Shown one piece after another: positions 1 through 11,682 of a DNA stretch of 64,000 nucleotides. The notes beneath the pieces were generated by a model. The model saw nothing but the letters and a program-made list of their open reading frames with translations. It searched no databases and was not told the DNA's origin. Origin of the DNA: Gnomoniopsis sp. IMI 355080 (lineage: Eukaryota; Ascomycota; Sordariomycetes; Diaporthales; Gnomoniaceae); contig JAPEVC010000035.1 of assembly GCA_027946555.1 (NCBI GenBank), positions 62,001-126,000 of the forward strand. The letters are read 5' to 3'. A program made the translations under genes and the position numbers. Every line of letters begins with the position of its first letter. Positions within the stretch are counted from its first letter, which is position 1.

Positions 1-833
1 ACCCTGGAGGACTTGCGTCATGTAGACGCCCACAAGGTTTTCGGGAAATTTGCCGTACGATTTGCATATCGAGTGGAGGGACCCGTTCTCGCAGTATCTA
101 CCCGAAAGTCAGCACTCGCCCTCTTTTAGTACACCAGTAGCCTTGGGATCGACGGACTCGAGAATGATATTCAGGCAGTCTTGGGACTTGACAAAGCCGA
201 CATATTTGACAATGTTGTCATGGTGTAGATTTTTGAGGAGGTCGATTTCAGCCTGTCACATTACTTCGTCAGCACGACTGCGACTCTTGACAGCCCAAGC
301 CCGTGTATATCATGGCGCGTGTTGTTCCAAACGAATCGTGGAAAGTAAGGGGACGTATTGACCTCGATCATGCGCAGTTCGCTTTTAGGGAGATCTCCGA
401 GTTTGATCTGCTTCACCGCCACTGCCTCGCCAGTGCCCCAGTTGAACGCCTTGTAGACGGAGCCGAATGCTCCCTTGCCGATGCAATCGCCGAGTCTCTG
501 TTAAATCGCGGGAACGCGTCAGTCCATCATTTCTTGTGTAGGAAGATCGCAATGAGTCCCCGCCTCGCGTCTAAAGAACAATGGGTGGGCCGCTCTTCTT
601 CCACCCCCCCCCCCCTCCCAGAAAAGGGTCGTCCAGCAATGGGTGACATAACATACATAGTCCTTCAACCCGGGATCCTGCAAGGCCCTCTCCCGCGCGT
701 GACCACCTCCGGCAGCCGTGACGACCGTTGCAGGCGTACCACCACCCTCTCTACGCGGCGTGCGCGCAACCGGTGTCCTTCCTCCGCCGGCATGATAGGC
801 ACGCTCGGCGTTCGAGCTGGCACTTGCGCGCAT
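1..833 (-). CDS. sepH: Septation protein kinase, SepH/Cdc7-like, 5' part
   Basis: This is the N-terminal part of a Ser/Thr kinase of the septation initiation network; the gene runs off the left edge. Spliced exons are 833-657, 497-363, 252-158 and 97-<1. They read a low-complexity leader, then LKDYRLGDCIGKGAFGSVYK (glycine-rich loop), VAVKQIKL (ATP-binding lysine), a C-helix glutamate in AEIDLLKNLHHDNIVKYVGF, the hinge ILEYCENGSLHS and GKFPENLVGVYMTQVLQG. This matches the start of Aspergillus SepH and yeast Cdc7/Cdc15-type kinases, which link the spindle pole to septum formation. Intron phases fit at each junction. The frame is open upstream to another ATG at 986, so the exact start is uncertain; I chose 833 because the 986 extension is Pro/Arg-rich and unlike coding sequence. 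The symbol is by homology only. Confidence 0.82.
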
Positions 834-986
834 GGCGTCGACTGTTGTCTCCTCAGCTTCGGACCCGGCGAGCAACCAGCTGAACGATTGGGTATAGGGG
901 CGTGGACGTGGGCGTGGGCGTGGGGAAGCTTCTCCAATTCGCCGAGGTTTGGCTGACGGGCCGGGAGGAGGCGACGCAAAGAACAA

Positions 987-3772
987 AAGGGAAATTGTTC
1001 TCGCAGAAATGCCTCCAGACTGACAAAGTCAGTGACGCCCAGTAACAGCTATCCCGTTGGCGTTCCGACAGGTCGTGGGCGTTGCTGGGGCGCGAGGCAG
1101 AGAGGGAGGGTGGGCTTGTGTGACGGCCCCAAATTCCCCCCAGGCTCAAACCTCCACTACAGCCTCGTTTCCTGCCGTGCCGGACGGACCTCGCTAGGTT
1201 ATCGCCTTGTGTCTTTGGGTCCAGTTCGCTGCTTGGGGGACCTAGGATAGGCGATTGGCACCCTAGAAACGTGACTCGGTCGGCCCTCTTTCGCTTCGTC
1301 GCAGTCAATGGCTCGTTCCGCCAAGGAGGAACAAGTCGCGAGAGAGCTCGCTGCTGACTCTCGGAATCTTTTGGGAACAGTTGGAGGGCGTGCTGCGGGT
1401 GGGGGCGCACGGGTGATGATCTCAGAGCGGGGCGGGTACGGCAGGTGGCCCACGCGGTCTGTTTCGGGAGCGAGGACCCGGGGGAGGATTGCTGATGGTG
1501 GTGGAGGCCTGCAGGTGTGGGCTGTCCTGGGCTGTGTGGTGGTGGTGGTGGTGGTTGTTGTTGTTGCGGTGATAAACGAGCGTGGGATGCGATGTAGTTG
1601 TTGTCCAGGTCTCTCGTCACATGTCCAACCCCATCCCCCTGCTGGACTGGATGTGTTCCAGGGATGGACTATGTCGTCGGACGGAGCCAAAACAGACACG
1701 ACAATAGAAAAGAAAATAAAATAGATCAAAGGAGAGAACGCCCAAGGTCGGAAATTGATGGTGTGGACAAGCAAAGTGTGCTTCTTTCCTTATCCGTGCG
1801 ACCCCGTCGATTCAAGGAACCACCAGGTGTGACCAGGCGTACCAGGTACGAAAAAACCAGGACAGGGGCTGCTGGCTTTGATGATCAGCGTGAGCTGGCA
1901 GTGGTAGAAGCTTCTTTGTGGCCCGCAAACGATCCCAGTGGACCAGTGGGAACTAGCAGCAGCAGCAGCTGGGAGGCCAGTGAGGTGGATGGGGATTTAC
2001 AGGGCCTTGTCTCAAGATTCCCATCGCGTTCTGACTGATGCGTAGAATAAGGTTTGATACCGCGCCCCTGGAAGGCGAGGTGACATTGGCAGGTGCAAGG
2101 TGCTCAGCTGCGATATGCCTTGAATTTGGGAATCTGAATCTCACTGCGGGGTTTGTTTTGTACTGTACGCCCGGACGGCGATACGATATCACACAAATTC
2201 CACACATCAATCAGACTAGACAATCCGGGACAAATGTAAACAGACGAGAAGAGATCCTTCCACGCATTCCCAGCACCGGCACCAGCATCACCCAGCTGGA
2301 ATGTGCCCTCACAACCACCATCATTATGAGCCCAAGACCCCACATCTCTAATGCCCATCAATGCCCAGACCCCACCACAGGGCTGTCCAGTCATGGGGCA
2401 TCCTCCTTGGGTCTCCTGGTCTCCTGGCTGCCAACCCTTTCACGAGCCCTGCATCCGTGCCCACTGTGGAGAACTAACAAGGTGTTCCGGCCAAGGCCTA
2501 ACTTCCAAACTTTACGCGGACGCAGCCCGAAAGGAAAAAAAAAAGAGTAAAAGAAAAGCATGCAGGCAACCATCAGATCATCACCATCATAAACATCAAC
2601 AAACCATTTCCACGCGTCAGTGAGGATGAACGCGTTATTTTCGAAACAAGTGGACAACATAGATGATCCGTATTAGCGAGACCTGGCAAAGTCTAGTCTG
2701 TTATCAGATAGCCGTCCTGAAGGGTATATGAATAAATCAAATAATTTATGTATATGTAGTACATTATATATATACTACGTGCTGTACAAAGTCAATTGAG
2801 CGACGTCCAACTACCTGAAAGGTCTGCCCTTACATAGCCGGCATTCGTCCCGAGCGAGAAACCCTCGATGTGACGCTGGCCATACCACGCACCGTACTGG
2901 CTGGCTAATGCTATACATCCCGCTTTCCAGAGTAACACACTCCTTTATTAACTCACCATGATGCAAGCGCGCGAATGTTTGTGCGCGCAACACTTGGCAT
3001 TGGACGCGGCAAAGTCGCGTCTTCTCAAAGAATTACCTCACGCAGTGATGGTGTCGTCACGGTTTACCTCCCACCACAGTCGGTGTCGAGCCGAGCCGAG
3101 CCGGTGGCTTTCCAAAGATTCTGTTTTGCGCATGAACATAGATGACGCAGTAGTGTGGCTTTTTTAAAACAGAATTGCCTATCTTTGGAGGACGGTCATG
3201 TCTGGGTATGCCTTGCTATGAAGAGATGACTATAGTCAATCTAGTCCAGGGTTGACGGAAGAATCCGCGTGTGATATTACCTACCTGGGTACTGAGACAA
3301 CTATCCAGAGTCACAGACACGAAAACGAGGCTAAGTGAGCGCGCAATAAATTCAATTTCGAACATAAATGCAGATGAAGACAACCTTCATTGCACTTAGA
3401 TCGGCATGGCGACGTGATATCGATCTTGTTTGTACAAAGCCTTAATCCAACGACTCCATTGAAACTCCCCGTGGGAAATCCGCGACAGATAACCAAATTC
3501 GCTTTTCGACAGTGAAAAACCAGTGCTCTTTTGTCAGACCCATTATCTCGCACCCACACGCGCGCCATATGTGATATAGTAGCAGCTGCGTTCTTCGTCT
3601 TCATAACCCATAATTTCGTGGACGTGGTCGATATATCGCGCTCCCTCCGTCCGTGTCGACATAGCTACCGCTGATCGCCGCTATCACGCCGGATCCTGGC
3701 CCCTTAGCCCCTTAGCCTCTACCATCGCTTCCCGACTCCCAATCCATCAACTCCAGGCTGTCTCGAGGCTTT
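987..3772. other. Gene-poor 5' region of the kinase
   Basis: No gene is supported here. Overlapping ORFs on both strands are proline-, serine- or arginine-rich and look like composition artefacts. The stretch holds a GGT/GTT triplet run near 1537-1570 and an A run near 2537. It probably contains promoter and 5' leader of the kinase plus the downstream flank of the next gene. Confidence 0.5.
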
Positions 3773-5517
3773 TTAAGCAGCCTCCCGTCGCAATGACCGA
3801 CTAAGCCCGGCTTCGGCCCACCACTCATCCGGAATATCCTCCCGTCGCGCCAGATTTCGCACAATCCTTTGCATCGATTCGACACCTCCCATAATCTCCA
3901 GATCTTCCTCTTCGCGTTGCGACCGCGTCACATCCGCATAAGACCGCCCAAACCGCCGCAGAGTGAGTTGCGACAAGTCGTCATCTTCGCCCTCCGTATC
4001 CGAGTTGTCACCACCGGACTCGCAGGGGTGCTCAAAGTCAAATTCGCCGTCCAGTGCAAGCCCATCTACTGTCGCAGGCGCCGTCATGTGGGTATGCGAT
4101 GAGTAGACGCTCGTGCCAGTGTTTTGCGACGTCGCCCCTGATGCGGGCGCAGACGTCGACGCAAAAGATGTGCCCACGCTGGGCGGCTGGGGGTCAGGGG
4201 TGATGGAGCTGAGGAGCGTATCCCAGACACCCTCGTCCTCGGGACTAAGGCTCCTGTTACGGTCGCCTAGACCATCGACTGGGGATCCAGCCTGCGACTG
4301 CGGCTGAGACGCGTCTCCAGTGGCTGTGGCTGTACGCGCAGCACGAACGGCTCGCAGGCGTCGCAGAGCGATAACATGGCCATCCTGTCGGCGCAGAACA
4401 ACATTCGAGTAGCCATCCGCTACTCGGGGTGGCGGCTGGGTGCTGGCAGTCCTGGCCCAGATAGGAGGCAACTAAAATATTGCGATTAGCTTAAATGTAG
4501 CTTTCGAGGTGCGCTAGGCGACATGATCGACCATGGATTCCATGGGTGCCCCTTTTGGGAGACTCGGCGAGCGTCTCGGTGGAATCGGCACAGGAATGAA
4601 CGAGTGGGACAAAGAGTCTAAAATTCTATCGTCCCGGTAGTAGAATCGCTTACTTGTCTGGGTGGCGTAGGGAGATGGCCCCACCGGTCGCTGGATAAGG
4701 GCTCCGTCTCGTCGCCCTCACTCGTGTTCTCTGTAGTCTGGGAGGGACGAGAACTGGTGGCTGCGTGCAGCATCGCCATGTGTTCGCCGAAATAGCGTGC
4801 CATGTCTTGGCTCATACCGCTGCCGTTGCGTGCAACGACCTCGCGCAGCGCAGAATCAGATGGCCTTGAAGGGCGGCTCATACTCTGCGTGAATGGCAGA
4901 GAATGGGGATGTTCGTCATGGAGGGTCGCTGCTCTGTGCAGTCCAGTGCGCATTGTGCGCGGGGGCGCATTGCTGCGCAGAGGAGCGGAGGCGTCAGCTG
5001 ATCCAGCATGATCCCACGGACTCCAGGGCGTCTCATCGCCGGGAGAGTCACTAGCTCTTTGACGACGGACATAATGGCGTGCAGAGGGGACGAGGACGGA
5101 GTCGTTGGGCCGGCGGGCAGAGCGGCGAATGGTAGAGCGGGCGCGAGTAGGTGGATCTTTGGGGACCTTGGTCTTGATGTCTGATTCGACTGGTGCGCGA
5201 TACAAACTGCAGAGGAGAATAGATGTCAGTACAAGCTGCTGAGGATGCAACATGGATCGGAAAATGAAAGTAGGCGTCAAGAGGGTGCCGTTTGCGAAAG
5301 TTATGATGCGGGATGGGGCGCAGTTGATGATTCGCGGTCAGACGCGTTGCGACAGCGGCGAGGCTAACACCGATACACGCCCGGCGCGAATCGGCCACTA
5401 ATAAAAGGCGCGCATTTCGAGGTCGCTGCATGTGCACTCGGCAATGCGCCGTACGACAACAACAGGACAAAGGTGATTAGGAGCTTTTGAAAATGAGAAA
5501 GCTTACGGGAGACCCAT
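3773..5517 (-). CDS. Conserved fungal protein of unknown function (MGLPLYR N-terminus)
   Basis: Three exons, 5517-5507, 5206-4654 and 4471-3773, give a 420-aa protein. The 11-nt first exon encodes MGLP, which joins to LYRAPVESDIKTK. This start resembles uncharacterised proteins conserved across Pezizomycotina that begin MGLPLYR and continue with a basic Ser/Arg segment. Residues about 25-190 are Arg/Ser/Pro-rich and probably disordered. The C-terminal half has an acidic patch (GEDDDLSQLTLRRFGRSYAD) and a short conserved-looking end around MQRIVRNLARREDIPDEWW. There is no signal peptide, membrane segment or catalytic motif. The exon sum is an exact multiple of three, and the donors GTAAGC/GTAAGC with acceptors CTGCAG/TTTTAG are good. 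It is divergent from the dihydrofolate synthase gene at 6308, with 790 bp between the starts. Function is unknown. Confidence 0.75.
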
Positions 5518-6307
5518 GATGAAGTGTCGCAATCAGCCGTATTACTGCAGATCTTCCCTCGAGTTCGGCTGGTGTTGACGAGGGGCGAAATGAGACCACA
5601 AGGCGCACAAGGAGCAAATCAAAAGACACGAGGAGGCCAACAACGCGACTGGCAATGGAATCAATCAAGAACCACTGCAGACGAGCCAAACCAAATTGTT
5701 CGGTGATGGGGAATGCGCTGGTGATGCTTTTGCGCAGGCGGAAACGAAGGAAAAAAGGAGCGGCGCGATGGATGGGATAAGGGTTGCGGGTTGATGGCTG
5801 GGTGGGTTGCGGGTTGAGGATGAAAAGATGGGGAGGGAGAGACTTGGCCGGGGGGGTTTGAGAGAGAAAACGAAGACGATCTGGGAGGACGAGGTGACAG
5901 GGGACATCTGGGGCCAAAGTGGGAAACAATGCCAAGACTGTCGGCTGTCTGTTAGCAGAGACTTGGTGGTTGCAGGACCTGCATTAGCGGCTCCAAGTAC
6001 CATCTGAACAACACTTCAATACTACCATCTCCAGCCCATTTTTCTCTTGTTTTCCGTAGCAACACTCCACACCCCATCGCATCCTCGGTGGTCATGGACC
6101 ACACTACCACACCCTCGATGAAGTGGTTGTAGGCATGACTCATCTCAGTCCCTCCCAGCAGTGAAACAACAAGAGAGCCTTGCTATTGCCAGTGAGCCTT
6201 GTGTGGGCTGGGGACTGTTGTCGGACACTGCCAGAGCTACTGGCGATCCATTCGCTCTGCTTCTCTGGACGACTTGGGGGTAATACCAGGATTTTTGCGG
6301 CGTCAAA
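5518..6307. promoter_or_regulatory. Divergent intergenic region
   Basis: This 790-bp spacer lies between two outward-facing start codons. ORFs in it on both strands look like leader sequence, not genes. It should contain both promoters. I identify no specific factor site. Confidence 0.45.
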
Positions 6308-7510
6308 ATGATCGAACTCGGCCTGTCCCGCATCACCCGCCTCCTCCAGAGCACACCCCAGACATGGAAGGCCATCCACGTCGCCGGTACCAACGGCAAG
6401 GGCTCGACATGCAATTACATCTCGGCCATGCTCCGCGCCAGTGGGAGATCCTGCGCCATCTTCAACTCGCCTCACTTCATTGACCGCTGGGACTGCATCA
6501 CCATTAATGAGAAACCCGTGTCCGAGCACGTCTTTCTCGACATGGAACGATTGGTCAAGGAGAGAGACCAGAGAGAAAGCATCGGCGCATCCGAGTTTGA
6601 GCTGCTCACGGCCACGGCCTTTGAGATTATGAATCGTGAGAAGGTCGAATTTGGTGTCATCGAAGTCGGCATGGGTGGCGCCCTGGATGCCACCAACGCT
6701 TTGAAGCACAAGGCTGTCACGGTCATCACCAAAATCGGCCTGGACCACCAGTTCATTCTGGGTAATGCGGTTGAGGAGATTGCTTTCCAGAAGGCCGGCG
6801 TCATGCGCACTGGCGTGCCCTGTGTTGTGGATGCAAGCAACATCCCCTCCGTGCTAGATGTCATAAAAAAGCATGCCATGACAATCGGAGCTGAAGTAAT
6901 CCTCACATCACCAAATGACACAGAAGTCGCATTGCTTAGTGGACAGGGCTTTGAGCCACATCAGATCCAGAACATCACCACTGCTGTTCAAGCCTTTCGT
7001 TGCGCCTGTCCTCAAAATTTCAATTCGCTGGAGCAAGTGCTTCCCGCTATCCAAAATGCAAGCGTCCCCGGGCGTCTGCAGAGGATTGACCGCAACGGTA
7101 CCAAGATGCTCCTCGACGGCGCCCACAACGTACAGTCCGCGGAAGTGCTTGCCCAGTACGTCAACAAGCACCTGCGCTCAGACGGGCGCCCTGTGACCTG
7201 GGTCCTGGCGGCTTCTGAGGGCAAAGACATCAGTGGGATACTGGAGGTTTTACTCAAGCCCAACGACGCTGTCACAGCTGTGCAGTTTGGGCCGGTCGAC
7301 GGGATGCCGTGGGTGAGGCCACAGGATCCCCGGCAAATTCTAGTTGCTGCAGAGAAATGTGGCGCTGTCACTTTCGAGAGTGACAATGATATAGGTGCAG
7401 TGGCACTTGAAACCGCCCCTCGCAAAGGAGGACCCGTCATCGTGGCAGGGAGCTTGTATCTGGTCTCTGATCTTCTGCGGTACATGCGCAGTAACAATAC
7501 AGTCCCATGA
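6308..7510 (+). CDS. fol3: Dihydrofolate synthase (folylpolyglutamate synthase family)
   Basis: Intronless ORF of 400 aa of the Mur ligase/FPGS family. It couples L-glutamate to dihydropteroate with ATP hydrolysis in folate biosynthesis. The P-loop is HVAGTNGKGST near residues 20-30. FNSPHFIDRWDCITIN and VEFGVIEVGMGGALDATNA are family signatures that bind Mg-ATP and the pterin. ITKIGLDHQFILG contains the conserved His of the metal site, and GRLQRIDRNGTKMLLDGAHN opens the C-terminal glutamate-ligase domain. Yeast Fol3 and Met7 share the fold. The short length, absence of a mitochondrial leader and the start MIELGLSRI favour the dihydrofolate synthase branch (Fol3) over folylpolyglutamate synthase (Met7). 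The DUF218 gene starts 157 bp downstream on the same strand. Confidence 0.88.
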   Translation: MIELGLSRITRLLQSTPQTWKAIHVAGTNGKGSTCNYISAMLRASGRSCAIFNSPHFIDRWDCITINEKPVSEHVFLDMERLVKERDQRESIGASEFELLTATAFEIMNREKVEFGVIEVGMGGALDATNALKHKAVTVITKIGLDHQFILGNAVEEIAFQKAGVMRTGVPCVVDASNIPSVLDVIKKHAMTIGAEVILTSPNDTEVALLSGQGFEPHQIQNITTAVQAFRCACPQNFNSLEQVLPAIQNASVPGRLQRIDRNGTKMLLDGAHNVQSAEVLAQYVNKHLRSDGRPVTWVLAASEGKDISGILEVLLKPNDAVTAVQFGPVDGMPWVRPQDPRQILVAAEKCGAVTFESDNDIGAVALETAPRKGGPVIVAGSLYLVSDLLRYMRSNNTVP

Positions 7511-7666
7511 GTTCACTCATCTCTGACATTCTCTCACTCACGCAACTTCCCTGTCATGTGCTCCAATCTGATTGGCTCAATTGCTCCTTCAACTCTCAGT
7601 ATTTTTCGGCAGCCAATTAGGACATCCCTTGATTTCAGCCTCTCACTTCACTCCACTTACAAAACG

Positions 7667-8643
7667 ATGGCCGCCACCACAGCTTCCCCCAACCATCTTA
7701 TTATTGTGTGCGGACACGCAGTCTGGGCTGGCGGGCCTACCAACGGCCAAGATGAATCAGAGTGGATCATTGAGGACTGGAAGAAAGGGGAATCGCCGAC
7801 CTATACTGCGCATATCAAAGCGGGCTTGCAAGCGCTCAGCGAAGATGATCGAGCCGTATTGGTGTTTTCAGGGTAAGCTCACTTCTTCGTCACCGTTTGT
7901 TCTCGCAAAGAGTACATACCATACTCTTTCAGAATTCACCTCGCAAAAGAAGGCACACGCATACACACCAATACCAACTGCGCAATGAACCCCAGACTAA
8001 CCGCAAGCCCGTAAGTGGACCAACCTGCTCGTCCACGAGCCTCTCCGAAGCGCGCAGCTACGCCAATCTAGCCGCCGCCAACAACTACTGGGGCCTTCTT
8101 CCTCTCCCTGATGCTTCCCAACAACCAACCTCTCCTCCTCAGCCATCATTACCATTACCATCATCATCATCATCCTCATCCTGCCCCCGCCGCATTCTTA
8201 CCGAAGATCGCGCCCTAGACTCGTATCAAAACATCCTGCATTCTCTCACCACCTTTTGGCGCACTACCGCACACTGGCCCGTCCGCCTCACCATCGTCAG
8301 CCACGCCTTTAAACGCCAGCGCCTCGCGCACGTGCACTGTGTGGGCGCGCTCGGGTTTCCGCCGGACCGCGTCGCGTTTGTCGGTATCGATCCGCCCGGT
8401 ATAGGGCCCGACGTGCTAGCGAGCGAGGCGCGCGCGGTGGAGGCGTGGGAGCGTGATCCACAGGGGCGCAGCGAAGAGTTGAGGGGAAAGAGAGCGAGGC
8501 GCAATTGTTGGGGGGTTAGTCAGAGGATGTTTCTGGATGAAGCGGAGAGGGCAAGGAGTGGCATTGAGACGGTGGTCGGGGAGGATGGGGCTGAATATTT
8601 GGTTGAGGCCGGGTCGCGGCCATGGGGACGAGATGAACAGTAG
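7667..8643 (+). CDS. DUF218-like protein
   Basis: Two exons, 7667-7872 and 8016-8643, encode 277 aa. The splice restores VLVFSGGPT; each side alone breaks the motif. Visible blocks are LIIVCGHAVWAGG near the N-terminus, LVFSGGPT, LSEARSYANLA, ALDSYQNILHSL and LTIVSHAFKRQR. These match the DUF218 (SanA/YdcF-like) arrangement of a Rossmann-like fold with conserved Gly, Glu, Asn and His. Fungal members are cytosolic proteins of unknown substrate. A CAT/ATC-type repeat at about 8155-8180 encodes a Pro/Leu/Ser spacer (seven serines) between the SEA block and the DSYQN block. The 3' end faces the hydrolase gene 48 bp away. Confidence 0.8.
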
Positions 8644-8691
8644 GACGACGTCTATTTCCTCTAGTTATGGTGCTACTACTCGCAGACCACC

Positions 8692-9977
8692 CTAGATTCT
8701 CGCACCCGCCGGTCCAGTCCCGGCTCCTACTACCTCGGCGACCAAGAATCGCACTGCATCCACAACCATCCCATCACTACATTCATGGCCCACCCCGTCA
8801 TACACCCGATTGTCCACCCTCAACCCACTCTCTTTATACCATCCATCCGCGGCGCCCACGAAGAACCGTGTAAACGCCTCACTACACCGCCACGGCACAA
8901 GCTTGTCCGCGCCTCCTGAGCAGAGCAGGAACCGCTTTCCCTTTACAGACTTATCCAGCACAGCCTTTATCCGCGCCTGATCGTCCTTCCCGGGCGCCTC
9001 GACTACGGGGCCCGTACCAAATACGATTGCGCGCGGGTCAAACTCTGCGCATTGCGCCACCAGCGCCGGCGGGAAGTCGGCGGATCCCACAAAGCTCTCA
9101 CCCCCCGTCGTCGCCGCCGTCGCCGAGGGGCGCTTGCTCTTGATAGCACGGTCCGACATCAGGTGCTGGAAGTCCGGGCAGCCGATGATGCCGACGCCGG
9201 CGGTGACGGCCGGGTTGGTGAAGAGGGTCTGCCAGGTGCTGTGACCGCCTAGGGAGATTCCGAGGACGAGGTGCTGGTCGAAAGCGGGAGGTGCCGGTGC
9301 GCCGCGGGCGAGAGAGTCGAGGAAGAGGTAGCCTGGTAGCGCGGTGATGAGCAATTGAGTATCGACGACGGTGCCGATTGTGATGCCGAACATGTCTTGA
9401 GCGTGGGTTGGGTTTGACTTGTTCTGGAGGCGTGTATTAGTAATTGGAAAGACGTCTTCGCAGACGAGGAGATGGGGGTGGGATATGAGGTCCGTACCCA
9501 GGCTAGGTTGGCGAGATGGTGAACTTCTCTGGAGCCATGATTTCGTTGGTCTGTTGGTATGTTAGCAGAATGCTCGAACGCAATGAGCGACAATCACGAT
9601 GCCACCGGATAACAGCAGATAGCCATTGTCCCATATCATCGGGAAGAATGTAAAGAATATTTTGAAATAAAATAAAATACAAGAAACAAGTCCCACATAC
9701 CAAAAGCAGCAGCAATCAGACCCCGCGTACTCCCACCCGGCTTAATCTTATTATACTCAGCCACGACCCTTTTTGCAATAGGCGCCATGCGTGTCCGATC
9801 GCCTAGGCGCGGGTTGTGCAGCCAAAGCACCGAGACATGCGTGAGGGCAGGCGATGGCAGTTCGTCCAGCCCATAGACGTCGACAAGGATGCCCGTCACG
9901 GCGAGGGTCTGCATCGAGACGGCGGGCGGGTCAGGAAGCCCAGCCGTGGGATCTGGTGTCCCATCGGTCGTCGTCAT
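8692..9977 (-). CDS. Alpha/beta hydrolase
   Basis: Three exons, 9977-9701, 9550-9498 and 9423-8692, give 353 aa. The 53-nt middle exon completes AAAFDQRNHG. This N-terminal motif is typical of a fungal alpha/beta hydrolase group that resembles prolyl oligopeptidase-type serine hydrolases. The nucleophile elbow is GISLGGHSTW. GGADKLVPW supplies the likely acid, and DGVGHECSDGM supplies the His near the C-terminus. There is no signal peptide, so a cytosolic esterase or peptidase-like enzyme is likely; the substrate is unknown. I chose the ATG at 9977 because family homology begins shortly after it (ILVDVYGLDELP). A 147-codon ORF upstream stops in ATGA overlap with this start. Confidence 0.8.
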
Positions 9978-10417
9978 GACTGGATCACGACGGATGGCTT
10001 CTTGTGAGGTGATGATGGGGCGTGGGTGATACGGAGGACCTGGATGAGGGCGGTGCGGTGGCCGGCGAGGTAAGCTGCGTAGGTGTCTGTGCAAGAGTTC
10101 CTGCGTTTGGAGGTGCGACGAGGAGGTCTTGTTGTTGTTGCTGTTATGTTGGTTTGTGTTGCGCACTGACACCACTGGCAACAGGCAACTGGTTTGTTGA
10201 TGCTGCGTCGCGGGGGATGAGAATCCTGAGAATCGCCGTCATTGGTGGTGATGCTGCCCCTCGTTGAGGGCCGGGCCGGGCCCGGCGAGTGGGGCCCCGC
10301 CCTGCGGCTGTTGCCTTCGGATGGCCGTAGTTGCCGGAGGTGCCTGAGGGCCTCGAGGAAGCACTTGTCTGGGTCTAAGGGGTGGTCATCTACCCCCAGG
10401 TCTGCTAGTGTGGCCAT
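9974..10417 (-). other. 147-codon upstream ORF overlapping the hydrolase start
   Basis: An open frame starts MATLADLGVDDHPLDPDKCF and ends with TGA at 9976-9974, so stop and start share ATGA with the hydrolase ATG at 9977. The first 32 residues look protein-like, the middle is Arg/Ser/Pro-rich, and the end (YAAYLAGHRTALIQVLRI) again looks protein-like. I do not recognise it. It may be a separate small gene with an unseen intron, a 5' exon, or an upstream ORF in the hydrolase leader. Confidence 0.3.
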
Positions 10418-10419
10418 TG

Positions 10420-10461
10420 CATATATATATATGTGTATATGTATATGTATATATATGTGTC
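10420..10461. repeat. TA/TG microsatellite
   Basis: A run of alternating purine-pyrimidine TA with TG interruptions. It lies just upstream (5') of the 147-codon ORF on the minus strand. Confidence 0.8.
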
Positions 10462-11609
10462 TGTATTATTAGTATGGCTAATAATAATCGAAGCGGTTTC
10501 GACCGAAATTCGCGAACCGCTGGGTAGTTAGGTAGTATCGAGTTGGTGCAAGGGTAATGAGAGTACTTCAAGACAGTGCCCAGCCCTATGGCAACAAACG
10601 AGCATGAGGAGATGCAAACATTTCTTCCGTCCTGTACAACTCAAAAAGCGGACTCCGGGGCCGCCATCGTATTTATTATAATGATTGTAGTTCAGCGAAA
10701 CCGGCTTTTACGTGTCAGTGTTTCAAGCACCAAGACTATCACGCACGACGCGCACGCTCTATCTAATTCACGGTGCTTCCGATGTGAATGTGACTGTGGG
10801 ACCTTTTGGCTATGAATCGTCCAGTGTTGTTCCCGATGTGGGAATGCTAGAGCGAGGCTTGGAGCGCGCGCCTGGCTCCTTCTATCCACCTGCCGACCGC
10901 GCTGTGTCTCGAACTTGGGTAACCCCTTGTCTTTCGCTTGTCTTTCGCTTGTTCTTGTCCTCGTCCCTTATTACACATGAACTACCGAGGCGCGCATCCC
11001 GGAACACCTTGAACCCTAAATGACGAACGGGTCGGACTCTTTTTTTTCGAGTTGTCTCGTGGAGGGCGCCTGGAGAGGCTGCCTTGATTCAGCCCGCGCG
11101 CCTTGGTTTTGCCATCGGCAAAATCGAACCCCGAGACACACACAGCTGTGGAAAGCTTGAAGGATGACACCTTAGTTGGGACTGGGCGTGCCTACCAAGG
11201 ACGACGGTGGCATCTCATTTTACACTTTTCTGCCTTGGGGGCAAAACTTACTCGCTGACTTGCGTCGTCCGGGCCTGGCTCGTTGGCATCACAGCACATG
11301 CTTCCTATCTAGTAGAGTACACGTCTCGGCAGCCCGCCGCATGATGCTTGAGTCGTCCACCAGCGCCTCTTTGCCTCCCTCCCTCCCTCCCCAGCCTCAT
11401 CCGTCCACAGCCCTCGATACATATCCGCCTAACCACTTTCCCGCTCACTCAGCTCGCCTTCGCCGAAGCCCACTGTCCGGTCATATCAACCTGGTATCAG
11501 TTCACGCCAGTTCACGCATTGACCAAGCCGCCATCAAACCCCACACCCGTCTCCGCATATTCATAAGCCCCACTTGCGGAGCTTTTTTCAACAGTAGCGC
11601 CTTCGCGGC
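10462..11609. other. Intergenic region upstream of the tRNA gene
   Basis: No gene is supported. Short ORFs are Ser/Pro/Arg-rich. A CTCCCTCCCTCC-type pyrimidine tract lies near 11373-11395. Confidence 0.5.
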
Positions 11610-11646
11610 GCCCGGCTAGCTCAATCGGTAGAGCGTGAGACTCTTA

Positions 11647-11666
11647 GTAATCTCACGGTTTCTGAA
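11647..11666 (+). other. Canonical-position tRNA intron (20 nt)
   Basis: It lies between A37 and A38 in the anticodon loop. Positions 11649-11660 repeat 11666-11677 with one mismatch, so the 3' anticodon stem has two possible partners. I chose the distal copy because it continues directly into the variable loop and T stem. Confidence 0.65.
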
Positions 11667-11682
11667 ATCTCAAGGTTGTGGG

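Noticed and set aside
853..1774. ORFs of 191-255 codons on the minus strand
   Set aside because: They are Pro/Ser/Arg/Thr-rich with triplet runs and overlap each other and the kinase leader. No family resemblance.
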